DNA from: Paenibacillaceae bacterium
GTDB taxonomy: Bacteria; Bacillota; Bacilli; Paenibacillales; Paenibacillaceae
Direction of reading: 5' to 3'
DNA length: 64,000 nucleotides
Assembly: GCA_900766135.1 (NCBI GenBank)
Contig: CAAFUF010000006.1
Coordinates: 115,927 to 179,926 of the forward strand
Below, piece by piece: positions 1-8,578 of the stretch. The position numbers and the translations under genes are program-made. Every line of letters starts with the position of its first letter. The first letter of the stretch is position 1. Under the pieces are notes generated by a model. It was given only the letters and a program-made list of their open reading frames with translations. It was not told the DNA's origin and ran no database searches.

Positions 1-422
1 GGTTCAAATCCGCCGGCCCGGACGAATAGAGTCAAGCCAAGAATGCCATAAACGATGGAAGGCACGCCGGCCAAGGTACTGATATTGATTTGAATCAGTC
101 TAGTCAAACGATTCTTCGGCGCATATTCCTCGAGATAAATTGCTGCCCCTACTCCAAAAATCAGTGCGACCGGAGCCATAATGGCAACCATGTAGGCGGT
201 TCCTACAAGCGCGGATAAGAGTCCGGCTTCCTTAGGACGCCGTGAAGGAAAATTCGTGAAAAATTGCGGCGATAAGGCATGAATGCCATCGATCACAACG
301 TCAACGATCAAGGCCGTCAAGCAGACAATGCCAAATGAGGTGCAGACGATGAACAGCAAATGCAAGTAAAGGTCAGTTTTTCGACGAGCCCGGTTAAGTC
401 TTTGATTCTCCAGCTCAAGCAT
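1..422 (-). CDS. pstA: Phosphate ABC transporter permease PstA (C-terminus cut by window edge)
   Basis: Integral membrane subunit of the high-affinity phosphate importer, paired with PstC. The first 140 codons are visible and read without a stop. They show a cytoplasmic N-terminus, a hydrophobic segment around residues 23-43, and the permease signature region with IYLEEYAP and TLAGVPSIVYG. The start is ATG at 422. Its ribosome binding site, AAGGAGGAG, lies inside the last codons of pstC, and only two bases separate the genes, so translation is probably coupled. The C-terminal part lies outside the window. Confidence 0.95.
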   Translation of the reverse strand, partial: MLELENQRLNRARRKTDLYLHLLFIVCTSFGIVCLTALIVDVVIDGIHALSPQFFTNFPSRRPKEAGLLSALVGTAYMVAIMAPVALIFGVGAAIYLEEYAPKNRLTRLIQINISTLAGVPSIVYGILGLTLFVRAGGFE

Positions 423-424
423 GA

Positions 425-1372
425 CTAATACTCCTCCTTAAAGCGTTTAGCCATATAGTGGGCAAAAATATTAAGCAGGAACGTGATCGCGAATAACGTC
501 ATCCCGACCGCAAAAATGGTTCCATACTCGACAGATCCGTGCGGCGTATCTCCAAGACTCACCTGTACGATATAGGCCGTCATGGTTTGAATGCTGTCCA
601 GCGGATTTCCGGTTAATGTTGGGGTGGATCCGGCTGCCACAGTAACGATCATCGTTTCGCCAATCGCTCTGGAGAAGGCCAGTACAAACGAAGCCACGAT
701 ACCGGATAACGAAGCAGGCACGACAACTCTAAGAGCGACTTCAAGCTTTGTTGACCCTAGAGCATAGGCTCCATCCCTAAGTGAACGCGGAACAGCCAAC
801 ATAGCGTCTTCGCTAAGCGAAGCAATCATGGGAATGATCATGATCCCTACCACGATACCCGCACTTAATGCGTTGAATACAGGGACATCCTGGCCAACGG
901 TTTCGCGAAACACCCACTGAATCATGGGTGTAACAAAGCTAAGCGCAAAGTATCCATAAACAATGGTGGGTACCCCCGCCAGAACTTCCAAAATGGGCTT
1001 GACGATCTTTCGAACCTTGCTTGGGGCGTATTCGCTGAGATAAATCGCACTCGCCAAACCGATAGGCATCGCTACGAGGCAGGCAATAACTGTAATCAGC
1101 AGCGTACCGCTTAATAAAGGCAACACACCGAATGATTTGGGTTCAATTAAAGGGGCCCATTTCGTAGAAGTGAAAAATTCTATAGGCGATACAAGCCGAA
1201 AAAAATTGATGGTTTCTGACAAAAGCGTGTAGACAATACCGATGGTCGTCAACACGGATACAGATGCAAATAGAAATAACAACTTGGGTATAAACCAATT
1301 CATAAGTGATTTTCGTTCATTTCTAAAGGATACGATTGGGTTTGCGGTTTTTGGTTCATGTTCAGCGCCCAA
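425..1372 (-). CDS. pstC: Phosphate ABC transporter permease PstC
   Basis: Membrane permease that forms the phosphate channel with PstA. It shows about six hydrophobic segments and the typical IYLSEYAP and LAGVPTIVYGYFALSF stretches. The frame is open to a GTG at 1390 without a ribosome binding site. The TTG at 1372 has GAGGAG ten bases upstream and is taken as the start, though an internal ATG is also possible. It follows pstS across a 100-bp gap holding a hairpin, which may lower permease output relative to PstS. Confidence 0.93.
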   Translation of the reverse strand: MGAEHEPKTANPIVSFRNERKSLMNWFIPKLLFLFASVSVLTTIGIVYTLLSETINFFRLVSPIEFFTSTKWAPLIEPKSFGVLPLLSGTLLITVIACLVAMPIGLASAIYLSEYAPSKVRKIVKPILEVLAGVPTIVYGYFALSFVTPMIQWVFRETVGQDVPVFNALSAGIVVGIMIIPMIASLSEDAMLAVPRSLRDGAYALGSTKLEVALRVVVPASLSGIVASFVLAFSRAIGETMIVTVAAGSTPTLTGNPLDSIQTMTAYIVQVSLGDTPHGSVEYGTIFAVGMTLFAITFLLNIFAHYMAKRFKEEY

Positions 1373-1423
1373 ATGGATTACTCTCCTCACTTATAAAAAT
1401 TCCTTTGGGATAGGGATGAAAAT

Positions 1424-1462
1424 AAATCCCCCTTCAAAGGATAAACATAAAAATGAAGGGGG
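1424..1462 (-). terminator. Attenuator-like hairpin between pstS and pstC
   Basis: An 11-bp perfect stem (ATCCCCCTTCA with TGAAGGGGGAT) and a 17-base AT-rich loop are followed on the minus strand by TTATTTTC. It sits exactly between pstS and pstC. A partial terminator or mRNA-stabilising 3' stem here would allow more binding protein than permease to be made, as is usual for ABC importers. Confidence 0.6.
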
Positions 1463-1491
1463 ATGTCCCGTAATGACTATTGGCTTAATAA

Positions 1492-2487
1492 TTATTTCAA
1501 TTTAGCTTTTGATTCAGCTAACTTATCGTCAGGAAGCGGTACATACCCCACCTCAGTCGCTAATTCACCCGCATGATCAACAAAGAAATTCACGAACTCT
1601 TTAACTTCAGGGCGTTCATAAGAGCTCGTTTTAACATAGATGAAAAGTGGACGGCTCAAAGGCGTGTAAGATCCATCTCGAACTGTCTCTACAGTAGGTT
1701 CTACAGCGGTACCATCCTCATTAACGATGGCAACCGTACGCAGTTTATCCTGGTTTTCCTCATAATAAGCCAAACCGAAATAACCTAAACCATTCTTGTT
1801 TCCGGCAATCCCTTGAACCAGGGCGTTATCATCCTCACTAAATGAAACCTGGTCGTCATTACGGCTTGCCTGGGCTTCACCATTTACAGCTTCCGTAAAA
1901 TAATCGAATGTTCCGGAATCCGCACCTGGAGAGAAAATGTTGATCTTTTCATTCGGCCACCCCGGTCGAACATCGGACCAGTTAACCACCGTACTTTCCG
2001 GTTTGAAAATCGCATTCAATTCTTCCACGGTCACTTGGTCTACCCAATCATTTTGCGGATTGACGATGACAGCCAAACCATCATAAGCAACCATCAATTC
2101 GATATATTCAATTCCGGCAGCCTTAGCCGCTTCCGCTTCCTCGTCCTTAATCGGTCTTGAGGCATTACTGATATCGGTCTCACCGGCAATAAATCGTTTA
2201 AAACCGCCGCCGGTTCCCGAAACACCAACCGGAACCCGCACGTCGCTGTGCTCTTTACTAAATTCTTCGGCTACAGCTTCTGTTAATGGAAACACGGTGC
2301 TGGAACCGTCGATTTCAATTTGACCCGACAGTTTTGTCTCTCCTGCAGAATTCGATGGTGCCGCTGAACTTTGTCCATTCGTTTCCGTGTTACCGGCTCC
2401 TTGATTAGCCTGATCATTGGATTGACCGCATGCCGCAAGCATACTCACGGTGGCAGTGATCAGCAAAATCATTAACCCTTTCTTCAA
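1492..2487 (-). CDS. pstS: Phosphate-binding lipoprotein PstS
   Basis: Extracellular solute-binding protein that delivers phosphate to PstCA. It has a short lipoprotein signal (LKKGLMILL, then lipobox LAAC), a Gly/Asn/Ser-rich linker, and the phosphate-binding family stretches IDGSSTVFPLTEAVAEEF, GVSGTGGGFKRF and SRPI. The open frame runs to an ATG at 2676, but that upstream part covers the Pho box. TTG at 2487, eight bases after GGGAGAGGG, is the better start, and it restores the basic N-terminus of the signal peptide. Confidence 0.93.
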   Translation of the reverse strand: MKKGLMILLITATVSMLAACGQSNDQANQGAGNTETNGQSSAAPSNSAGETKLSGQIEIDGSSTVFPLTEAVAEEFSKEHSDVRVPVGVSGTGGGFKRFIAGETDISNASRPIKDEEAEAAKAAGIEYIELMVAYDGLAVIVNPQNDWVDQVTVEELNAIFKPESTVVNWSDVRPGWPNEKINIFSPGADSGTFDYFTEAVNGEAQASRNDDQVSFSEDDNALVQGIAGNKNGLGYFGLAYYEENQDKLRTVAIVNEDGTAVEPTVETVRDGSYTPLSRPLFIYVKTSSYERPEVKEFVNFFVDHAGELATEVGYVPLPDDKLAESKAKLK

Positions 2488-2546
2488 CAACAAGACCCTC
2501 TCCCATTCAAATATAATTATGTTACGATGTGATCGTATATCTTGAA

Positions 2547-2585
2547 TGTTTGAAGAATGTTCTCGTTTTGTAATCTCTATGTAAA
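2547..2585 (-). promoter_or_regulatory. Pho box upstream of pstS
   Basis: Read on the minus strand there are four hexamers with an exact 11-bp period: TTTACA (2585-2580), ATTACA (2574-2569), AGAACA (2563-2558) and CAAACA (2552-2547). Direct TT(A/T)ACA repeats with about 5-bp spacers are the known PhoP binding pattern in Bacillus. A TAACAT/CATAAT -10-like element follows near 2520. Confidence 0.75.
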
Positions 2586-2742
2586 ATAGATAGTTTTTGT
2601 TCGATTTCCTAAAATATTTTCTAAATTCGTCTTGAATTTCATATAAGATAATGTTTATATAATTATGACATAACATGTTGAAGAAATAAACTGCTAAATG
2701 AAGATGATTGGAGAAGCGTTATATGAAAAAGGAGGGAACCCC

Positions 2743-3456
2743 GTGACTCATAGCGCCCTTATTATCCAGGCTGAAACACTTACCGGTGAGTTCATCGCAA
2801 AGAAACTATCCGAGAAAAATTATGTGCCTGAAGTTATTCCTAGTGGAGAACTCGGCCTACACGCCGCGTTGACCGCTCCGTTCGATATTGTTATTCTTGA
2901 CCTTATCGTAAATGGTGAAAAAAGCGGATTTCAGATTTTGCGAACGATAAGACAAAAGAACAATCGCGTTCCCGTTATTATTTTGTCGGATCAGAATCAG
3001 GAAAAGGATATCGTTGAAGCTTTGGAGAGTGGGGCTGACGAGTTTGTAAAGAAGCCGTTTGGAATGGCTGAGTTTATGGCTCGAGTCGAAACCGTGATCC
3101 GAAGAACCCATAAAAATAAACGTCCGGAGCAATCAGCCTACTCCAGACGTTATTATCAAATCGGAGAATTAACGATTTCCCCGGATAAATATGAGGTTGA
3201 ATCAAGCGGACAAATCATTGAGCTAAACCCGAAAGAATTTCAGCTCTTGAATTTTCTTTCCCAACGAGCCGACTTGCCCTTATCGCGTAAAGTTCTTCTC
3301 GACTCCATATGGGGAACGGAGTACAAGGGTAGTCCACGAATCGTAAATGTTTATATCAGCTCACTGCGCAAAAAACTTGAACCGCATCAAAACACGATAC
3401 AAATTAAACGCGTCCAAGGTATCGGTTATAAACTGGTTTTATTGAACCGCAATTAG
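2743..3456 (+). CDS. OmpR-family response regulator with atypical receiver
   Basis: DNA-binding response regulator of 237 aa with an N-terminal receiver and a C-terminal winged helix (LNPKEFQLLNFL, then RIVNVYISSLRKKLEP and GIGYKL). The phospho-acceptor Asp is present near residue 53 (ILDLIV), and so is the KKPF lysine. The Mg-binding acidic pair at the end of beta-1 is replaced: the stretch reads LIIQAET instead of the usual DDE. GTG at 2743 follows AAAGGAGGG and is preferred over upstream starts. It is divergent from pstS and no kinase gene is adjacent, so a link to phosphate control is only inferred. It overlaps the converging arsR-like gene by 4 bp. Confidence 0.85.
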   Translation: MTHSALIIQAETLTGEFIAKKLSEKNYVPEVIPSGELGLHAALTAPFDIVILDLIVNGEKSGFQILRTIRQKNNRVPVIILSDQNQEKDIVEALESGADEFVKKPFGMAEFMARVETVIRRTHKNKRPEQSAYSRRYYQIGELTISPDKYEVESSGQIIELNPKEFQLLNFLSQRADLPLSRKVLLDSIWGTEYKGSPRIVNVYISSLRKKLEPHQNTIQIKRVQGIGYKLVLLNRN

Positions 3457-3779
3457 TCACAAACCGAAGCGGCCGTTTGTTGGTCCAGCCAATCAATCAT
3501 CGCGGCTTGGGAAGGAATATGATTCAAAACGTCTTTAACATAAGGCTTATCCTCAATCGTCAAGGAGTAATAGGTCCACTTCCCTCTTCTGATTTCGCTT
3601 ACCAATCCCCCTGCCTTCATTTTACGCAAATGTTGGCTTATGCTTGGTTGTGACATCTGAAGGATATCCACAATGTTGCAAACACAAAGCTCCCTTTCTT
3701 TCAATAGTCCCAGGATCGTGAGTCTGGATTTATCTCCTAACAATTTAAAGGTCTCGGCCATTGTATCTAATTTATCCAT
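3453..3779 (-). CDS. ArsR/SmtB-family metalloregulator
   Basis: Winged-helix repressor of 108 aa. The recognition region contains ELCVCNIVDIL followed by SQPSISQHLRKMKAGGLV. The two cysteines of ELCVC are the alpha-3 metal-binding pair of arsenite-type ArsR, and another Cys lies near the C-terminus (SVCD). Its upstream region (3815-3850) is very AT-rich with a loose dyad that may serve as operator. No arsenic genes adjoin it, so the ligand is unknown. Confidence 0.85.
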   Translation of the reverse strand: MDKLDTMAETFKLLGDKSRLTILGLLKERELCVCNIVDILQMSQPSISQHLRKMKAGGLVSEIRRGKWTYYSLTIEDKPYVKDVLNHIPSQAAMIDWLDQQTAASVCD

Positions 3780-4098
3780 GAGTGTTCCCCTCCAGAGATG
3801 GCGCTATTTTTCAAAAACACATATTTATATAATTGTATTATAATATATAATTTGCAAAAAGTCTTTATATCGTGATTGATTTGTGGCGCTCCCTAACCTC
3901 AGTAACGTATTAGCGACCGGACAACGTTTGGGCATTGTGATGGTCTTTCTCTTCTCCTTCCCTGTACTCGACCCGACCATAGTCACATTAATGGCTGCCA
4001 CCTGGGGAGCTGACATAACCCGTAATGTCACTACTATAACGTTTCAGTTGCTAATGCCTTATAGGTGTTTCAAGCTGAGCATGTACCTTTATCAGCCC
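3780..4098. other. Intergenic stretch, no convincing gene
   Basis: About 320 bp. It holds the AT-rich promoter region of the arsR-like gene. Short frames on both strands (82 codons plus, 68 codons minus) have no ribosome binding site and no recognisable domain. It may be the decayed remains of a gene, but nothing supports a function. Confidence 0.5.
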
Positions 4099-4341
4099 CT
4101 ACTTAATATTCCGACCTTGGTTGTTCAATAATTCACGTTTATGAATAAATTCTTCATCATTGATTTCGCCTTTGGCATAACGTTCTTTTACAATCTTAAG
4201 GGGACCGTCTTCAACTCTATATTTCCTTATGAGTAATCGTGTTACTACATAAATTGTTGCGCCAACAGCAATGATTAGAATAAGTAACCAGATTCCCATG
4301 ATAGTGCACATTAAGACCATTACGGAACCATTCATCATCAT
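4099..4341 (-). CDS. Small membrane protein with SHOCT motif
   Basis: 80-aa protein with one strongly hydrophobic N-terminal segment (about residues 8-32) and a C-terminal SHOCT-type motif, PLKIVKERYAKGEI followed by EFIHKRELL. SHOCT modules are short oligomerisation tails often found on membrane proteins. GGGAGG precedes the ATG by five bases. The role is unknown; similar proteins are common beside metal-resistance genes. Confidence 0.7.
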   Translation of the reverse strand: MMMNGSVMVLMCTIMGIWLLILIIAVGATIYVVTRLLIRKYRVEDGPLKIVKERYAKGEINDEEFIHKRELLNNQGRNIK

Positions 4342-4402
4342 ACATACCTCCCGATATTAGAATCTTCATTTTTTTAAACCGAATATTCCTTGAGATCGCC
4401 TA

Positions 4403-4431
4403 AACAAAAAACAGTAGCCTCGCAAGGCTAC
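4403..4431 (-). terminator. Rho-independent terminator after the LytM gene
   Basis: Stem GTAGCC/GGCTAC with a 6-base loop is followed on the minus strand by TGTTTTTTGT. It ends the transcript of the coiled-coil LytM gene. Confidence 0.8.
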
Positions 4432-4485
4432 CGCTAGCGTCCTCAATCCTTATGAAGGTCTGTTTTTGACTTAATAAGCGACTTT

Positions 4486-5715
4486 CTAGTTTAAATAAGG
4501 TAACGGATCCACTGGTTTCCCGTCAATTCGCACCTCAAAATGCAAGTTATTCCCCGTTGCAGTTCCTGTACTTCCGACCTCAGCAATTTTTTGTCCTCGT
4601 TTTACCGTGTCCCCTTTTTTCACTTTAATTCCATTATTGCGAATATGGGCGTAAAGCGTCCAAACGCTGTCTCCATGGTCGACAATAACCGTGTTGCCAT
4701 AACCACTCCACCATTCTGCAACAATGACAACGCCACTTTCGGCAGCCTGAATTTCCGTTCCCTGAGGGGCTGCATAGTCAACACCTTTGTGCATTTTAAC
4801 TTCCCCGGTGACCGGATGTACTCGAGTTCCGTACTTTGAAGATAAACGAGCCCCCGGAATCGGTAGGGACATGGCTCCCGAACCACTTTTCACTTTTTCT
4901 GATGAAAAATTAGAGTTTGTACTTTTATATGTGTAAACTTGCTCCGACTTCAGCTTGTTTTTTTCTTTTTCAAGTATTGCTCTTTTTGTAGCGAGTTCGA
5001 TCAATAAAGTCTCCTGCTCTTCCGAAATATCTTCAGATTCTTCAATCTCCTCGCTGTATCGGGCAATCAGTTGCTGCTTCTCATCCTCTTTATTTTCCAA
5101 AACGCTTTTCCGCGACTCCGCTTCAACATACAAGGTCTTTATTTCCTCATAATCCTCCTTCAATTTCCGTTGCTGCTCTAATAGAAGCTCCTTGTCCTTA
5201 TTATATTCATCTAATAACATTCGATCCTGATTGGCTATAGCTTGCAATACTTCGGCACGTTCTAAAAAGTCAATAAAACTTGTCGAGGACAACAATACGT
5301 CCAAGTAAGAAACATTTCCGTCTGTATACATCAACCGTATTCGAGAATCCAGCCATTTGGAGCGCTCCTTGACTCTTTGCTTGGTTTTGTCCAACTTTTC
5401 GTTAGTCTGGAGTAATTCTGCCTCTGCTTGCTCAGTATCAATGGCGATTTTAGTCAATTCTTCGCTTACGGAGTCGATCTCAATCAATATTTGTTTGATA
5501 TAGTTTTTATTTTTATTGACATAATGCTCGGCTTCCTGTTGCTGTTTTTCTGCAGCTTTTTGCTTTTGCTCAGCTATTTTCGCCCGTTCTTGAAGTTGTT
5601 TCAGTTCGTTGTCTAATTGGCTAACGGTTTTGGCATAAATATGATCCAAAGGGCGGAATAAGAATGTGATTAAAATCACAAATACGGTCGCAGATAACCA
5701 TTTTCTCAAGTTCAA
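4486..5715 (-). CDS. Secreted coiled-coil LytM/M23 protein, EnvC-like, catalytic His replaced
   Basis: 409-aa exported protein: signal peptide (residues 1-28), a long Lys/Glu/Gln-rich coiled coil (about 30-260), a Ser/Asn linker, and a C-terminal LytM domain. The zinc-site residues HKGVD (H309, D313) and the later histidines H357 (LYAH) and H392 are present. The first His of the HxH motif is Asn: NNLH, where the family has H-L-H. The codon is clearly AAC. It is therefore either an inactive amidase activator like EnvC, or an enzyme with altered catalysis. Its promoter region carries 11-bp repeats shared with copper-island genes. Confidence 0.85.
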   Translation of the reverse strand: MNLRKWLSATVFVILITFLFRPLDHIYAKTVSQLDNELKQLQERAKIAEQKQKAAEKQQQEAEHYVNKNKNYIKQILIEIDSVSEELTKIAIDTEQAEAELLQTNEKLDKTKQRVKERSKWLDSRIRLMYTDGNVSYLDVLLSSTSFIDFLERAEVLQAIANQDRMLLDEYNKDKELLLEQQRKLKEDYEEIKTLYVEAESRKSVLENKEDEKQQLIARYSEEIEESEDISEEQETLLIELATKRAILEKEKNKLKSEQVYTYKSTNSNFSSEKVKSGSGAMSLPIPGARLSSKYGTRVHPVTGEVKMHKGVDYAAPQGTEIQAAESGVVIVAEWWSGYGNTVIVDHGDSVWTLYAHIRNNGIKVKKGDTVKRGQKIAEVGSTGTATGNNLHFEVRIDGKPVDPLPYLN

Positions 5716-5778
5716 CTACACTTCCCCATTTTCTTATGTTTTTTATTTCTCATTTCATATTAGTATTGTAATTAAGAA

Positions 5779-5811
5779 ATATAGAGAAAGAATGTAGAAA
5801 GTACGAAGAAA
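5779..5811 (-). promoter_or_regulatory. 11-bp direct repeats (motif A) upstream of the LytM gene
   Basis: Three consecutive 11-mers on the plus strand, ATATAGAGAAA, GAATGTAGAAA and GTACGAAGAAA, form a one-helical-turn direct repeat. The same TTCTNCA-type repeat (read on the transcript strand) occurs upstream of five other units in the window. It is a probable binding site for an OmpR-family regulator. Confidence 0.5.
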
Positions 5812-5827
5812 TAACTTATTATTGAAG

Positions 5828-6295
5828 CTACTCATTCAAAAATTCTATTAGCTTTTTTACGCCCTTTTCAAACGACTTAAGCTCATTTTCATTAAGCTCA
5901 TCTCGAATCCATTGGTCAAATGGCTTAACAAAAAATTCCTCATTGGCAAAATATACTGATTCTCCTTTATCGGTTAAAATTACAGTCACCTTATTAGAAC
6001 CACGCATTAGGAAACGCTGAACTAAACCTTTGTTCTCCATTCGATCAATGATCTGAGTAATAGCTCCATTCGTTACACCAATTCGGTTAGCTAATTGTCC
6101 CATAATCATTCCTCTGCCAGTACCGATAGTTTGAATGACATGGATTTCACTGGGAGTGAAAGAACCGATCGAACCCAAATTTCGCGGTTGTCGTTCGCGC
6201 AGCCGGATTTGATGGAGTAATCGTGTAAATAGAAAGCTGGTTGTCGTTCCAGGTAGTCCTTTCCCCAAGGCCAAAGTATCCGAACTTTTGCTCAT
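5828..6295 (-). CDS. MarR-family transcriptional regulator
   Basis: 155-aa winged-helix regulator. It shows the helix-turn-helix MGQLANRIGVTNGAITQIIDRMENKGLV followed by the wing VILTDKG, in the order typical of MarR proteins. The C-terminal helix would make the dimer. AGGAGTG precedes the ATG. An 11-bp-period repeat (motif B) lies upstream and matches one upstream of the cupredoxin-kinase unit. The ligand and targets are unknown. Confidence 0.85.
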   Translation of the reverse strand: MSKSSDTLALGKGLPGTTTSFLFTRLLHQIRLRERQPRNLGSIGSFTPSEIHVIQTIGTGRGMIMGQLANRIGVTNGAITQIIDRMENKGLVQRFLMRGSNKVTVILTDKGESVYFANEEFFVKPFDQWIRDELNENELKSFEKGVKKLIEFLNE

Positions 6296-6361
6296 TTTTT
6301 CTCACTCCTTAATGAATTTTCATATCTTTTTACTTTCTAGCAATAGATTACTAGAAATAAC

Positions 6362-6394
6362 TAAGATAACCCTGAGATTATCCTTAGAATTTGA
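6362..6394 (-). promoter_or_regulatory. 11-bp direct repeats (motif B) upstream of the marR gene
   Basis: Plus-strand 11-mers TAAGATAACCC, TGAGATTATCC and TTAGAATTTGA run head to tail. On the transcript strand they read GGNTAATCTCA-like. The same pattern is found at 9043-9075. Confidence 0.5.
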
Positions 6395-6453
6395 TAAGAA
6401 TTTTCTCACGAACTAATGCTCTATCCAAAATACAGATAGAGCATTAGTTACTT

Positions 6454-7833
6454 TCAAGTTATGATTTTGGGTAAACAGACTTTGAATAGACTTCCTTGGC
6501 CTGGTGAGCTTGTCACCTTGATAGAACCATCATGGATATCAACGATACTCTTCGCAAGTGCTAAGCCCAAGCCTGTACCTTCGGATGTGTACATTCTTGC
6601 CGGTTTGCTTCGGTAAAAGCGGTCAAATATATGGGGGATATCATCCGGCTCGATCCCAATACCTGTATCGTCAATCTCAACACCACAATAATCTGAATCC
6701 TGAAAAATCGATAGGGTAATTTGCCCGCTTTCCGGCGTATATCTTATCGCATTTTCAAGTAATATAAGGATCAATTGTTTGAGGAGATCTTCATTGCCCC
6801 AAGTCATTACTGAGGGTTGATATTTAAAAGTGATTTCCACTTTAGGATTCGAGGATAGAATTCGTGATTCCAATTCCTTTAAAATATTGGATACATCAAC
6901 GATTCTTTTTTGAATCTCATGTCCGGCATCCGCCCGAGCCAGAGATAGCAAATCGCCTACAAGCTTTGACATCCGTTTAGCTTCTTTAGATACGTCGCTC
7001 AAAATATCGGCTTTTTCTTCTGAAGGAATATTCGCATTCTTCTGCAGAATATCCAAATTTCCGCGTATCGCTGTCAAAGGAGCCCTAAGCTCATGCGATG
7101 CGTAAGAAATAAATCTACGTTGGCCGACAAACGCTTTTTCCAAACTATCTAACATTTCATTAAAAGTTTCCGCCAGGTGGCCTAACTCATCTTTGGCCCC
7201 CGAATATACAACCCTTTGGTTAAAACTTTGTGATTCCGTTATAGCCTGCGCCGTTTGGCTAATGATCTCTACTCCACTTAATGATTTGCGGGCCATGAAC
7301 CAACTGGCGATGGCTGCCAGAAGTAATCCTGTAAACGTTACGCCAAAGATTGACCACCCCAAACGTACCAAGGAGGCATCAACTTGCTGTAGAGAAACCT
7401 CAGCTTGTATATAGCCGACAATATTTTGCCGATAGCGTATCGGCGTCACCATCACACGGAAACGATTATTTTCTTGATCTGTATAAGTTAGCAAACGATC
7501 TTGCGTCTTGTTGAAATCCGTGAATGGAGTATCTGGAGCTCGATAAGGATTGGCGCTCTTCGCAATATTTTTTCCTGTTCGGTCCCTAACGATGACATAA
7601 ACGCCATTTAAAGAAAACTCCTCGAAGGAAAAATTCGCTTCGGTTAAAGGGGTTCCTTCAACTAATCCTTTCTCCAGTTCCTCCCGAATATGCAAGGACA
7701 CACTGGTAAGCAAACGATCCTGGTCTCTATAATATGAAGCGTGATGCATAAAAAAGATGGATGATGTAATTCCGATCAACAATATTCCAAAAATAAGGGT
7801 ACTCCAGAGGGTTAAGCGCATTCTTATCGGCAT
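6454..7833 (-). CDS. Sensor histidine kinase (CusS/CopS-like layout)
   Basis: 459-aa membrane kinase: TM1 (about residues 10-30), an extracytoplasmic sensor of about 125 aa, TM2 (160-182), HAMP, HisKA with SHELRAPL (phospho-acceptor H247), and a HATPase domain with NAIRYTP, DTGIGI and GTGLGLAL. It starts four bases after the response regulator stop, with GAGGGAA inside the regulator's end. Its position beside a cupredoxin gene suggests metal or envelope sensing. The specific signal is inferred. Confidence 0.9.
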   Translation of the reverse strand: MPIRMRLTLWSTLIFGILLIGITSSIFFMHHASYYRDQDRLLTSVSLHIREELEKGLVEGTPLTEANFSFEEFSLNGVYVIVRDRTGKNIAKSANPYRAPDTPFTDFNKTQDRLLTYTDQENNRFRVMVTPIRYRQNIVGYIQAEVSLQQVDASLVRLGWSIFGVTFTGLLLAAIASWFMARKSLSGVEIISQTAQAITESQSFNQRVVYSGAKDELGHLAETFNEMLDSLEKAFVGQRRFISYASHELRAPLTAIRGNLDILQKNANIPSEEKADILSDVSKEAKRMSKLVGDLLSLARADAGHEIQKRIVDVSNILKELESRILSSNPKVEITFKYQPSVMTWGNEDLLKQLILILLENAIRYTPESGQITLSIFQDSDYCGVEIDDTGIGIEPDDIPHIFDRFYRSKPARMYTSEGTGLGLALAKSIVDIHDGSIKVTSSPGQGSLFKVCLPKIIT

Positions 7834-7837
7834 CGCA

Positions 7838-8515
7838 TTATTCCCTCAATACATAACCGGCGCCTCTGACAGTATGAATAAGGCGAGGTTCATTCTGCGC
7901 TTCCAGCTTACTCCGCAAATAGCCTACATATACCTCCAAAACGTTTGACTCCCCTCGAAAATCGAATCCCCATACTCTTTCCATAAGCAGCTCCCGGGTC
8001 AAAACTTGCTGAGGATGTTTCATGAAAAAACAGAGGAGATTAAACTCGGTTGTGGAAAATTCAATCGTACGCGATCCTCGAAATGCCTGACGCGTTGAAA
8101 GATCGAGTACCAGATCAGAAAAGATCAGTTTTTCGTCTTCCTTCTTCTGATGATCAAGTCGCCGTAACAAAGCTTTAACCCTTGCAACTAACTCTTCAAA
8201 CGCAAAAGGTTTAACCAAATAATCGTCAGCGCCTGTCTCAAGGCCATGGACCCGATCTGCAATGGAATCCATACCGGTAACCATAAGAATTGGAATGCCC
8301 GCATCTTTCCGTAACCTTTTGCAAACTTCCAACCCATCAAGATCAGGCATCATGATATCCAGAATGATTAAATCCGGCTCATCTTCCAGCACCAGATTAA
8401 GGCCTTCTTTCCCTCCGTTCGCAACAGTGACCTCGTATCCTTCATATGTTAATCCCCTTCGAATCATGGTCGATATCGTCTTATCGTCATCTATTATAAG
8501 AATTTTGGCACCCAC
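7838..8515 (-). CDS. OmpR-family response regulator
   Basis: 225-aa regulator with receiver (acidic residues in IIDDD, phospho-acceptor D53 in ILDIMMPDLDG, VKPF lysine) and winged helix (FSTTEFNLLCFFMKHP, then VLEVYVGYLRSKLE and GAGYVLRE). It is the partner of the kinase gene directly downstream. Candidate targets are the motif-B repeats upstream of the cupredoxin gene (autoregulation) and of the marR gene. Confidence 0.92.
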   Translation of the reverse strand: MGAKILIIDDDKTISTMIRRGLTYEGYEVTVANGGKEGLNLVLEDEPDLIILDIMMPDLDGLEVCKRLRKDAGIPILMVTGMDSIADRVHGLETGADDYLVKPFAFEELVARVKALLRRLDHQKKEDEKLIFSDLVLDLSTRQAFRGSRTIEFSTTEFNLLCFFMKHPQQVLTRELLMERVWGFDFRGESNVLEVYVGYLRSKLEAQNEPRLIHTVRGAGYVLRE

Positions 8516-8578
8516 TAACTTTTCACCTCTCCACTGCCCCCATGACTGCCTGCATTATTTATTGTAGGCCGAAGGTTT

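Noticed and set aside
3825..4131. Short frames on both strands of the 3.8-4.1 kb gap
   Set aside because: No ribosome binding site, no family motif, and they overlap each other and the arsR promoter region.
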